NCBI GenBank assembly: GCA_947629295.1
Contig: CANRDH010000093.1
Span: 1-6,404, forward strand
DNA length: 6,404 nt
Reading direction: 5' to 3'
DNA from: an uncultured Clostridia bacterium
Lineage (GTDB): Bacteria > Bacillota > Clostridia > Oscillospirales > Acutalibacteraceae
Position 1 is the first letter of the stretch. Each line of letters opens with the position of its first letter. The translations under genes and the position numbers were made by a program. The notes beneath the pieces are model-generated. The model saw nothing but the letters and a program-made list of their open reading frames with translations, had not been told where the DNA came from and searched no databases. Positions 1-6,306 of the stretch are shown one piece after another.

Positions 1-742
1 CAAGCCTTTCCTTTGGCGGTATTTCATATACATCCGTCTTGAAAAGATAATTCTGAAGCTCAAGTTCTTTTATAAGCATTTGTGTATGGAAAATGTTTGC
101 CTGATATACGTTTATATCGACCGTATCATAACGTCTTAATGTTTCTTCTTTTATATAATCCTGGATAGATGTTATCTTATGGTCGATAAAAAGCTTTTTT
201 CCGTCCGTATTTCTTGTAAAACCGCGTACTCTGTAATCTATGGTAATGATATCGGAATCAAAGCTGTCAATAAGCAAATCAAGTGTATTGAGCGGTGATA
301 TTTTACCGCAGGTCGATACATCAATATCAACACGGAATGTGGCAATTGCATTCCCGGGATAAAACTCCGGATAGGTATGCACTGTAACATGACTTTTGTC
401 AAGGTGTGCCGCTATGGATTCCTTGGAGCGGTTAATAACGCAGCTGCCGCAGTTGCAGGAGGGGTCAAGCTTTTCCGGCAGTCCTTTTTCTGATATCAGC
501 AGTGTTACACTTGCACCCTGCGGATCGTAATCCTGTTTGGATATATTAAGCACGGAAGCGCCTATCATTTCCGTAACCTTGCAAAGTATATTAGTCAGAC
601 GCTCAGAATTATATTGTTCGTCTATATAGGCAATATAATCTTTTTGCTCTCTTTCGGTTTTTGCGTAGCATACATCATATATGTTAAAGCTTAAAGTTTT
701 TGTCAGATTGTTAAAGCCATAAAGTTTCAGCCTCTTATCCAA
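1..742 (-). CDS. speD: S-adenosylmethionine decarboxylase proenzyme, E. coli type (partial, 3' end cut by window)
   Basis: Makes decarboxylated S-adenosylmethionine, the aminopropyl donor for spermidine. I read 247 codons; from recall of E. coli SpeD (about 264 residues), roughly 20 C-terminal residues lie outside the window. The N-terminus (KLYGFNNLTKTLSF) and the DKSHVTVHTYPE block are hallmarks of the family. Self-cleavage before Ser117 would generate the pyruvoyl group (E. coli Ser112), and Cys145 in DVSTCG matches the E. coli catalytic Cys140. The DYRVRGFTR segment is also conserved. The frame is closed by TGA just upstream, and the TTG at 740-742 is the only usual start codon before the conserved region; GGCAGGG sits 8 bases before it. 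It follows murC by 40 bases with no terminator, so the two are probably co-transcribed. Odd: a Cys-rich insert (Cys96, Cys98, Cys101) before the cleavage site. Family assignment is firm; the start codon is likely. Confidence 0.95.
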   Translation of the reverse strand, partial: MDKRLKLYGFNNLTKTLSFNIYDVCYAKTEREQKDYIAYIDEQYNSERLTNILCKVTEMIGASVLNISKQDYDPQGASVTLLISEKGLPEKLDPSCNCGSCVINRSKESIAAHLDKSHVTVHTYPEFYPGNAIATFRVDIDVSTCGKISPLNTLDLLIDSFDSDIITIDYRVRGFTRNTDGKKLFIDHKITSIQDYIKEETLRRYDTVDINVYQANIFHTQMLIKELELQNYLFKTDVYEIPPKERL

Positions 743-782
743 ATTATAATCCCTGCCTTTATAATTGATCCTGCCGGAGAAT

Positions 783-2168
783 TTACTTTGCGGAAAGCTT
801 TTTCATTATCATATTTGCACACATATAAACATTTCCGCCGCCTATTGTAATAATAAGGTCGCCGTCACCGGCTTTTTCCGTTACATAATCGGTTATTTCT
901 TCAAAGGTATTGAACCATACACAGCCGGATATCTTATCGGCAAGGTCCTTGGAATATATATTGTAGGTATTTTTTTCTCTGACGGGAAGTATTTCCGAAA
1001 GTATGCAGTGGTCGGGGATAGAAAGTACCTCGGCAAATTCGTCAAGGAATGTAAAGGTTCTTGAAAATGTATGAGGCTGAAAAACCGCCCATACATTTTT
1101 ATAGCCCATGTTCATTGCTGTTGTAAGGGTTGCCCTAAGCTCTGTGGGATGATGCGCAAAATCGTCCGCAACGGTAATTCCGTTGGGTTTTCCGAGTATT
1201 TCAAAGCGTCTGTGTGCACCGGTGAATTTATGGAGAGCGGAGGAAACATCACTCGGAGCGGCTCCGAGCGTAACAGCAGTCGCCGCAGCCGCAAGTGCAT
1301 TCATTACATTGAATTTTCCCGGGACGCTGAGCTCGACCGTTGTTATCACTTTACCGTTGTTTATTATATCAAATGTTTTACATACTGAGCCGTCATCATG
1401 TATTTCGGCACGGAAATCATTTTTTTCTCCGAAACCGAAGGTTACGGTTTTCTTACCCTTTGTACTCATATTGTTTATACAGAACATTGTATTTTCGTCA
1501 TCGCCGTTTACAACAAGGGTATCGGAGGTTTGATCGGCGAATTTTGTAAATGACTGCTTTACTCTTTCAAGTGTGCCGAAATAATCGAGATGATCCTCGT
1601 CTACATTAAGTATTACCGAAACAGCGGGATATATATGCAGGAAGGTGTCAACATATTCGCAGGCTTCGCAGACAATTATATCCGATTTTCCTATGCGGCT
1701 GTTTCCGCCGATAAAAGGGAGTTTTCCTCCGATTATTACGGTGGGGTCGAAATTCGCCATGGTGAGTATCTGAGTTATCATAGAGGTGGTCGTGGTTTTT
1801 CCGTGTGTTCCGCATACAGCAATGGAATTTTTATATTTTTCCACAACTGCGCCGAGCATTATGCATCTTTCCACAGCAGGAATATTATTTTCCTTGGCGG
1901 AAACAAGTTCGGGATTGTCAAGCTTGACAGCGGCGGTATATACAACAAGATCTGCTCCGAGGACGTTTTCGGGGAAGTGCCCCATTGTTACGGGTATTCC
2001 GTAGGAGCGTATTCTCTCAAGAGTATCCGATTCGGCAATATCGGAGCCGGTTATTTCAAATCCCTCATTAAAAAGTATTTCGGCGAGGGGGCACATACCC
2101 GAGCCGCCGATACCGACGAAATGTATTCTTTTTACATTATCAAGCAGATGTTCATAATTGCTTACCAC
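783..2168 (-). CDS. murC: UDP-N-acetylmuramate--L-alanine ligase
   Basis: Cytoplasmic ATP-dependent ligase that adds L-alanine to UDP-MurNAc, the first amino acid of the peptidoglycan stem peptide. The 461 residues match the usual family length. The N-terminal Rossmann domain carries GIGGSGM (19-25). The central ATPase domain carries the P-loop GTHGKTTT (120-127), CEACEY (167-172) and NVDEDH (188-193). The C-terminal domain carries GAHRRFE (317-323), DDFAHHPTE (335-343) and FQPHTFSRT (363-371). These separate MurC from MurD, MurE and MurF. The start is GTG; GGGAG at 2178-2182 lies 9 bases upstream and no other start codon exists before the preceding in-frame stop. One small oddity is PGKFN (283-287), where many MurC proteins, as I recall, have His in place of Phe. 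It is the first gene of a probable murC-speD unit, driven from the promoters upstream. Confidence 0.97.
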   Translation of the reverse strand: MVSNYEHLLDNVKRIHFVGIGGSGMCPLAEILFNEGFEITGSDIAESDTLERIRSYGIPVTMGHFPENVLGADLVVYTAAVKLDNPELVSAKENNIPAVERCIMLGAVVEKYKNSIAVCGTHGKTTTTSMITQILTMANFDPTVIIGGKLPFIGGNSRIGKSDIIVCEACEYVDTFLHIYPAVSVILNVDEDHLDYFGTLERVKQSFTKFADQTSDTLVVNGDDENTMFCINNMSTKGKKTVTFGFGEKNDFRAEIHDDGSVCKTFDIINNGKVITTVELSVPGKFNVMNALAAAATAVTLGAAPSDVSSALHKFTGAHRRFEILGKPNGITVADDFAHHPTELRATLTTAMNMGYKNVWAVFQPHTFSRTFTFLDEFAEVLSIPDHCILSEILPVREKNTYNIYSKDLADKISGCVWFNTFEEITDYVTEKAGDGDLIITIGGGNVYMCANMIMKKLSAK

Positions 2169-2231
2169 TGAAGACCACTCCCAGATTTATTATTTAATTG
2201 GCGTAATAATGCGAAAACAAGCCCCTGCCAC

Positions 2232-2260
2232 ACTATACATATTTATGCAGTATATGACAA
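2232..2260 (-). promoter_or_regulatory. Candidate proximal sigma-A promoter of murC
   Basis: On the minus strand, TTGTCA (2255-2260) and TATAGT (2232-2237) are separated by exactly 17 bases. It lies about 65 bases upstream of the murC GTG start. The -10 is weaker than that of the distal candidate, so it may be secondary. Confidence 0.45.
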
Positions 2261-2278
2261 AAAATCTACACAGCTACT

Positions 2279-2307
2279 ATTATATAATAAATGCCTTATA
2301 ATTTCAA
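2279..2307 (-). promoter_or_regulatory. Candidate distal sigma-A promoter of murC
   Basis: On the minus strand, TTGAAA (2302-2307) is followed after 17 bases by a perfect TATAAT (2279-2284). Transcription would start near 2272, giving murC a leader of about 100 bases. This is the best promoter match in the spacer. No riboswitch-like fold or terminator was recognised in the leader. Confidence 0.65.
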
Positions 2308-2451
2308 TATTCATCGGCTTTTTTAGCAAAAAGTCAGAAAATAGCCATATTTGCCCCGCAAAATTGTTATATTTATCCGTTGCGAATATACATAAAAAAC
2401 TTTATTCCTTTTCTTTGTTATAAACACATATGGTTTACAGTCCTATATACC
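2308..2451. other. AT-rich spacer between the murC promoters and the operon terminator
   Basis: This is the unassigned part of the 343-base gap between murC and the ACT-domain gene. I see no coding region with a ribosome site. An imperfect inverted repeat at 2316-2346 (GGCTTTTTT against AAAATAGCC, one mismatch, 13-base loop) lies just upstream of the distal murC -35. It lacks a following T-run on either strand, so I do not call it a terminator. Confidence 0.4.
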
Positions 2452-2491
2452 AAATAAAACGGGAGATCCGTATGAACCTCCCGTTTTATTT
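2452..2491 (-). terminator. Intrinsic terminator of the asd-dapA-dapB-ACT operon (possibly bidirectional)
   Basis: A perfect 14-bp inverted repeat, AAATAAAACGGGAG (2452-2465) against CTCCCGTTTTATTT (2478-2491), encloses a 12-base loop. The GC-rich base of CGGGAG with A/T-rich flanks gives a U-rich tract in RNA from either strand. It begins 20 bases past the stop codon of the ACT-domain gene, which places it at the operon end. The near-symmetry means it could also stop plus-strand transcripts. Confidence 0.85.
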
Positions 2492-2511
2492 TTACATTCA
2501 TGCAATAACCG

Positions 2512-2958
2512 TTAAAAAGCCTCTTTTATCCTTGAAAATACCGCGTCGGAATCGGATTTTGTAACCAAAAGAGAAATTTGAGACTCGCTTGTTGTAATAA
2601 GTCTTATTTCGGTGTCCGCCTTTGCGGCATTTGCAAATACCTTTGCGGCAACTCCGGGGCAGTTTTCCATTGCTTCATCATTCACGGTTATCTTGCAGTT
2701 TCCGCTGCTTACGATAGATTTTACGGAGCCGTCGTCAAGTTTGGATGTATAGCTGAGTATATTGACCAAATCATCGTCTTTGATTGTAAAGGACAAATTA
2801 GTCCTTGAGCTTTGAACAGGGGACAGGGAAATCATATCCACATCCGTACCCATTTCTGCGATTTTACCGAATATCTCCGAAATAAAACCGATATCTGCGG
2901 GAATATTCCGCAGGGTTATCAGGGTTATATCATGGCATACGGTAATTGTAGGCTTCAT
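2512..2958 (-). CDS. Stand-alone tandem ACT-domain protein resembling the aspartokinase regulatory region
   Basis: The 148-residue protein consists of two ACT-like units (about 10-62 and 83-148) and has no kinase domain. The segment DVDMISLSP then SRTNLSFTI (39-59), and the segment PGVAAKVF followed by LITTSESQISLLV (101-132), closely follow the C-terminal half of aspartokinases, where ACT domains bind lysine or threonine. The size is close to the separate beta subunit made from an internal start in Bacillus lysC. I infer that it may bind an end product and act on an aspartokinase encoded elsewhere; this is not shown by the sequence. I choose ATG at 2956-2958 because AAAGGAG ends 10 bases upstream; the in-frame GTG at 2965-2967 is only 1 base from that site. 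It is the last gene of the dap operon, 96 bases after dapB, just before the terminator. Confidence 0.88.
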   Translation of the reverse strand: MKPTITVCHDITLITLRNIPADIGFISEIFGKIAEMGTDVDMISLSPVQSSRTNLSFTIKDDDLVNILSYTSKLDDGSVKSIVSSGNCKITVNDEAMENCPGVAAKVFANAAKADTEIRLITTSESQISLLVTKSDSDAVFSRIKEAF

Positions 2959-2968
2959 AATGGTCACG

Positions 2969-2975
2969 CTCCTTT
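2969..2975 (-). promoter_or_regulatory. Ribosome binding site that fixes the ACT-gene start
   Basis: AAAGGAG on the minus strand lies 10 bases before ATG (2956-2958) and 1 base before the upstream GTG (2965-2967). The spacing favours the ATG, giving 148 rather than 151 residues. Confidence 0.8.
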
Positions 2976-3007
2976 GTGTAATGTTGTATTCACTATGTGT
3001 TATGTTG
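2975..3007. repeat. Pair of 12-base direct repeats, 21-base period
   Basis: On the plus strand TGTGTAATGTTG (2975-2986) and TGTGTTATGTTG (2996-3007) match at 11 of 12 positions. Their starts are exactly 21 bases apart, about two helical turns. They lie in the gap between dapB and the ACT-domain gene. They could be a protein-binding pair or chance. Confidence 0.4.
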
Positions 3008-3009
3008 GG

Positions 3010-3040
3010 AGTATATCAGCTTATTCCTCCCGGTTCTCAA
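3010..3040 (-). promoter_or_regulatory. Weak candidate promoter of the ACT-domain gene
   Basis: On the minus strand an extended -10, TGATATACT (3010-3018), is preceded by TTGAGA (3035-3040) with a 19-base spacer, longer than ideal. It could give the ACT-domain gene transcription independent of the riboswitch. The evidence is only motif-level. Confidence 0.3.
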
Positions 3041-3054
3041 AATGCTGACAGGTC

Positions 3055-3810
3055 CTATTTGGAGGCGAGGAGATCGCACATATCATACATTCCCGGCTCT
3101 TTTCCTTTTAAAAATACCGCCGCATTTACGGCTCCTACGGCGAAAACGGTTTTTGAGCGGGCGCTGTGTGAAATTTTGAGTATCTCATCCGTTCCTGCAA
3201 ATATTATCTCATGCTCTCCGACAATATTTCCGCCTCTGACGGAATGTATGCCTATTTCCTTTTTATTGCGTTTTCTTCTGTATGCATGGCGGTCGTAAAT
3301 ATATTCGCTTTCGTTCCGTACCTCGGAAACGGCGTCCGCTATCATAAGAGCGGTACCGCTCGGTGCGTCAAGCTTCTGATTATGATGCTGTTCAACAATT
3401 TCCACATCAAAATCATCTCCGAATACGGACGCCGCCTTTTTGGCAAGCTCGATTATAAGATTTATTCCGAGCGACATATTACCCGAATAGAATACAGGTA
3501 TGCTCTCCGCAGCCTTATGAATTTTATTTTTCTGCTCCTCATTATAGCCTGTTGTGCATATAACGCATGGCAGCTTCCTTTCTACGGCAAATGCAAGCAT
3601 GGGATCAAGTACTGCGGGATTTGAAAAATCTATAATAACATCAGCGGGAACATCAAGCTTATCGAAGCTTTGGGCATATGAAAAATCTGCGTCCTTAGGC
3701 TCCACAAGATCTACACCTGCCGTGATTTTGCAGTCCGTGCGGGATTTTGTGCAGGCAATGATGGAAGCCCCCATCTTGCCCGAGCATCCCGATAATATAA
3801 TATCTGTCAT
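3055..3810 (-). CDS. dapB: 4-hydroxy-tetrahydrodipicolinate reductase
   Basis: Cytoplasmic NAD(P)H-dependent reductase that converts the DapA product to tetrahydrodipicolinate, the branch point toward meso-diaminopimelate and lysine. The N-terminal Rossmann fold starts with GCSGKMG (8-14) and includes DFSNP (61-65) and TTGYNE (86-91). The catalytic segment EQHHNQKLDAPSGTA (140-154) has His142 as the likely proton donor and Lys146 as its partner (E. coli His159 and Lys163). HSVRGGNIVGEHEIIF (189-204) is the other family signature. At 251 residues it is shorter than the E. coli enzyme (273) but within the family range. ATG at 3808-3810 has AGAAGG 8 bases upstream. The gene starts 21 bases after dapA ends, consistent with one transcript. 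Confidence 0.97.
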   Translation of the reverse strand: MTDIILSGCSGKMGASIIACTKSRTDCKITAGVDLVEPKDADFSYAQSFDKLDVPADVIIDFSNPAVLDPMLAFAVERKLPCVICTTGYNEEQKNKIHKAAESIPVFYSGNMSLGINLIIELAKKAASVFGDDFDVEIVEQHHNQKLDAPSGTALMIADAVSEVRNESEYIYDRHAYRRKRNKKEIGIHSVRGGNIVGEHEIIFAGTDEILKISHSARSKTVFAVGAVNAAVFLKGKEPGMYDMCDLLASK

Positions 3811-3831
3811 TTTTTTACCTTCTTTTTTTAC

Positions 3832-4719
3832 TTATATAAGTCCGTATGATTTCATGCACTGTCTTAGCTTCTCAAGATTGCTTTCGCTCATACTGTCAAG
3901 CGGAAGTCTGCAAGACCCGCAGTTAAAGCCCATAAGATTCATTGCAGCCTTGACAGGTATCGGGTTTACATCGGAAAACAGAGCGTCCATAAGCGCAATA
4001 TATTTCTTCTGAAGCTCAAAGCCGCCCTTGAGGTCACCTTCAAGCGTCTTTTGAACAAGCTCATGTGACTCTTTGGGGCATATATTTGCAAATACGGAAA
4101 TTACCCCGAGTCCGCCCATAGAAGTTATTGTAAATGCCTGACTGTCCTCGCCGCTGTACACTTCAAGATTATCGCCGCAGAGTGCCATTGTGCGCACAAG
4201 GGCAGAGATATCTCCGTTAGCCTCTTTTGTTGCCTTGATATTGGGGTGCTTGCAAAGCTCCGCATAGGTTTCAGGCTTTATATTACAGCCTGTCCTCGAC
4301 GGTACGTTGTAAAGTATTATCGGAATATTTACCTTGTCGGCAATATAGTTATAATGACGTACAAGACCGCTTTGTGAGGTTTTGTTATAATAGGGGGTCA
4401 CAGACAGTATAGCATCGGCACCGAGTTTTTCCGCTTCGACGGAAAGCTCTCCGGCAAATGCCGTATCATTACTTCCGGCGCCGGCAATAACCGGTACTCT
4501 GCCGTTTACCTTTTTTACGGTGTATTCTATGACCCTGCAATGCTCCTCACCGCTCATTGTGGCGGATTCACCCGTTGTTCCGCAGGCAATGATCGCGTCG
4601 GTTCCGTTATCGATCTGGAAATCGATAAGCCTGCCGTATTCTTCAAAATTTACGGTGCCGTCAGTATTCATAGGTGTGACGATAGCAACACCGGATCCGG
4701 TAAAAATATGATCACTCAT
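3832..4719 (-). CDS. dapA: 4-hydroxy-tetrahydrodipicolinate synthase
   Basis: Condenses pyruvate with aspartate semialdehyde, the first committed step to diaminopimelate and lysine. It is a TIM-barrel aldolase of 295 residues, the usual length. Catalytic residues align with E. coli at a constant offset of +4: Thr48 in GTTGES (47-52), Tyr111, Tyr137 in YNVPSRTG (137-144), Arg142 and Schiff-base Lys165 in IKATKEA (161-167). Of the E. coli lysine-site residues, Ser48, Ala49, His56 and Asn80 are kept (52, 53, 60, 84), but His53 and Glu84 are replaced by Gly57 and Phe88. Loss of the Glu suggests weak or absent lysine inhibition, as known for several Gram-positive enzymes; this is inference. ATG at 4717-4719 has GGAGG 8 bases upstream. 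It lies 25 bases after asd. Confidence 0.97.
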   Translation of the reverse strand: MSDHIFTGSGVAIVTPMNTDGTVNFEEYGRLIDFQIDNGTDAIIACGTTGESATMSGEEHCRVIEYTVKKVNGRVPVIAGAGSNDTAFAGELSVEAEKLGADAILSVTPYYNKTSQSGLVRHYNYIADKVNIPIILYNVPSRTGCNIKPETYAELCKHPNIKATKEANGDISALVRTMALCGDNLEVYSGEDSQAFTITSMGGLGVISVFANICPKESHELVQKTLEGDLKGGFELQKKYIALMDALFSDVNPIPVKAAMNLMGFNCGSCRLPLDSMSESNLEKLRQCMKSYGLI

Positions 4720-4744
4720 AGTAGTTTCCTCCGCTCATTATCAA

Positions 4745-5830
4745 TCAGTCATGGGTTATATATCCCTCGGCACAAAGAAGCTCCGCAAGGAGTACAGCCC
4801 CGCCTGCGGCTCCTCTCAGGGTATTATGTGACATACAAACGAACTTGATTGTATACTGTGTATCCTCCCTGAGTCTGCCCACAGAAACAGCCATACCGTT
4901 TTCAAGGTTACGCTCGCTCTTTATCTGAGGTCTGTCATTTTCTCTGAAATAATGCAAAAACTGTTTGGGTGCGCTCGGAAGTCCAAGCTCCTGCGGTTTT
5001 CCCGAATAGCTTTCCCAGTCGCTTATTATCTGCTCAATGCCGGGGTTGTTTTCAAGCTCAACGAAAACAGCCGCAGTATGACCGTCTGAAACGGGAACAC
5101 GAATACACTGAGCCGTGATAGACGGAGTATTTGTCTTGACAATTTCGCCGTTTTCGATTGTACCCCAAATCTTAAGCGGCTCCTGCTCTGATTTTTCTTC
5201 TTCTCCGCCTATGTAGGGGATCACGTTATCTACTATTTCGGGCCATCTTTCAAAGGTCTTACCTGCTCCGGAAATTGCCTGATAGGTGCAGGCGAGTACT
5301 TTTGTCACGCCGTATTTGAGCAGAGGATGAACAGCGGGAACATAGCTCTGAAGAGAGCAGTTTGACTTGACGGCAATAAAGCCCTTTTTTGTTCCCAGAC
5401 GCTTTCTCTGAGCCTGTATTATCTGAAGGTGGTTATCGTTGATTTCAGGTATTACCATAGGTACATCGGGTGTAAAGCGGTGTGCGCTGTTATTGGAAAC
5501 AACAGGACATTCTGCCTTAGCATATGCTTCCTCCAATGCGCGTATATCCTCCTTCTTCATATCTACTGCGCAGAATACAAAATCAGCCTTTGAAGCAACA
5601 GACTCAATATCGGCGGCATCGAGAATAACCATATCTTTCATATTTTCAGGTATAGGGGTTGTCATTGCCCAACGTCCCTCAACGGCTTCTTCGTATGTTT
5701 TTCCTGCACTGCGTGAGCTTGCGGCAAGCACTGTTACATTGAACCACGGATGATCCTCAAGCAGTGTTGCAAAACGCTGACCTACCATACCCGTTGCGCC
5801 GATTATTCCTACATTATACTTTTTCTCCAT
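4745..5830 (-). CDS. asd: Aspartate-semialdehyde dehydrogenase, archaeal/fungal-type
   Basis: Reduces L-aspartyl-4-phosphate to L-aspartate 4-semialdehyde with NADPH, supplying the DapA substrate and, if present, the homoserine branch. The NADP-binding loop GATGMVGQRF (11-20) is followed by LAASSRSAGK (35-44). Catalytic Cys158 lies in KSNCSLQ and the base His251 in RVPVSDGHT (244-252). The 361-residue length, HPWFNVTVLAAS and VVSNNSAHRF resemble the archaeal/fungal ASADH branch rather than the common bacterial type of Bacillus or E. coli. ATG at 5828-5830 has AAGGAG (5843-5848) 12 bases upstream, slightly far; the ATG at 5836-5838 is out of frame. It is the first gene of the operon, directly under the lysine riboswitch. 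Confidence 0.96.
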   Translation of the reverse strand: MEKKYNVGIIGATGMVGQRFATLLEDHPWFNVTVLAASSRSAGKTYEEAVEGRWAMTTPIPENMKDMVILDAADIESVASKADFVFCAVDMKKEDIRALEEAYAKAECPVVSNNSAHRFTPDVPMVIPEINDNHLQIIQAQRKRLGTKKGFIAVKSNCSLQSYVPAVHPLLKYGVTKVLACTYQAISGAGKTFERWPEIVDNVIPYIGGEEEKSEQEPLKIWGTIENGEIVKTNTPSITAQCIRVPVSDGHTAAVFVELENNPGIEQIISDWESYSGKPQELGLPSAPKQFLHYFRENDRPQIKSERNLENGMAVSVGRLREDTQYTIKFVCMSHNTLRGAAGGAVLLAELLCAEGYITHD

Positions 5831-5874
5831 TATTCATTTTCTCTCCTTGTGGTAATTTAGTGCAGTAATCGCAT

Positions 5875-5902
5875 AAAAAATGAACCGACAGTAATCGGTT
5901 CA
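5875..5902 (-). terminator. Riboswitch intrinsic terminator in the asd leader
   Basis: On the minus strand TGAACCGA (5895-5902) pairs with TCGGTTCA (5881-5888) around the 6-base loop TTACTG, followed at once by TTTTTT (5875-5880). It lies about 45 bases upstream of the asd start and 45 bases downstream of the aptamer. It is therefore the lysine-dependent attenuator: lysine binding should favour it and stop transcription before asd. Confidence 0.92.
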
Positions 5903-5947
5903 CCAATATACTACAATAAGGCTAAAGACTTTCCGCAGAGCGGGACA

Positions 5948-6117
5948 TAACGATAGCTCCCCATCACAGCATTATGATGACAGTTATATGCCAATGTGAC
6001 ATATCCCCAGAGAAAAGTCCGCCAAACCCTCCCTTCGGCAGTACAGCCATTCGCATAAATCACAGGCTCCGGCAGCCTCAGTTATGCTACACGCAATACC
6101 GCACCTCTATCCGATTA
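5948..6117 (-). promoter_or_regulatory. Lysine riboswitch (L box) aptamer
   Basis: The minus strand carries the L-box landmarks in order: GATAGAGGTGCG (6100-6111), a P2 arm with GCATAA against TTATGC, a hairpin GGCT-GCCGG-AGCC, the invariant GCCGAAG, a P3 arm with loop TTTGGCGGA, then CTGGGGATATG, CATATAACTGTC and GGAGCTATC. P1 closes with GATAG (6107-6111) and CTATC (5952-5956). The P2-arm loop GCCGG can pair with UUGGC in the P3 loop, the expected kissing interaction. P4 (ATATG/CATAT) and P5 (CATCAT/GTGATG) also fold. Length of about 170 bases suits the family. It binds L-lysine and controls the downstream terminator, repressing asd-dapA-dapB and the ACT gene. The identity rests on recalled consensus and pairing, not on a covariance model run. 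Confidence 0.93.
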
Positions 6118-6141
6118 CGATTAAACTATACACTAATATAT

Positions 6142-6170
6142 AATATACCATTACCGCTCTTTGTTGTCAA
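6142..6170 (-). promoter_or_regulatory. Sigma-A promoter of the lysine/DAP operon
   Basis: On the minus strand a perfect TTGACA (6165-6170) is followed after 17 bases by TATATT (6142-6147). Transcription should begin near 6135, about 18 bases before the aptamer, giving a leader of about 305 bases to asd. This is the strongest promoter in the window. Confidence 0.85.
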
Positions 6171-6244
6171 CTTTTTTAGAAAAATTAAATATATAATTTT
6201 CGGATAACGGGAATATTTATGAGAGGAGCTTAGAATAATGTATT

Positions 6245-6258
6245 TTTTGTATACAAAA
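6245..6258. repeat. Perfect 14-bp palindrome TTTTGTATACAAAA
   Basis: The sequence equals its own reverse complement. The core GTATAC with A/T flanks resembles operators of GntR-family regulators of the FadR type (GT..AC half-sites), which I know only as a general pattern. It overlaps the 7-codon frame at 6238-6261. Whether any regulator binds is unknown. Confidence 0.5.
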
Positions 6259-6306
6259 TAAAATAAAAAATTTATTGATTTTTTACTTAGTTTGGTTTAT
6301 TATAAT

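Noticed and set aside
1590..2171. 193-codon open frame on the plus strand opposite murC
   Set aside because: It lies wholly antisense to a clearly conserved murC, shows no recognisable motif, and is explained as a shadow of the codon pattern on the other strand. The same holds for the other plus-strand frames opposite dapB, dapA and asd.
2316..2346. Imperfect hairpin upstream of the murC promoter, considered as a terminator
   Set aside because: No T-run follows on either strand and a much better terminator lies at 2452-2491.
2965..2967. GTG start for the ACT-domain gene (151 residues)
   Set aside because: It is one base from the Shine-Dalgarno AAAGGAG; the ATG nine bases further on has normal 10-base spacing.
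5875..6135. T-box leader for asd
   Set aside because: The terminator-leader layout fits, but there is no T-box consensus and the leader carries the L-box landmarks with kissing loops instead.
5974..6207. 77-codon plus-strand open frame opposite the asd leader
   Set aside because: It covers the lysine riboswitch and its promoter on the opposite strand, and its translation shows no recognisable domain. The RNA structure explains the sequence better.
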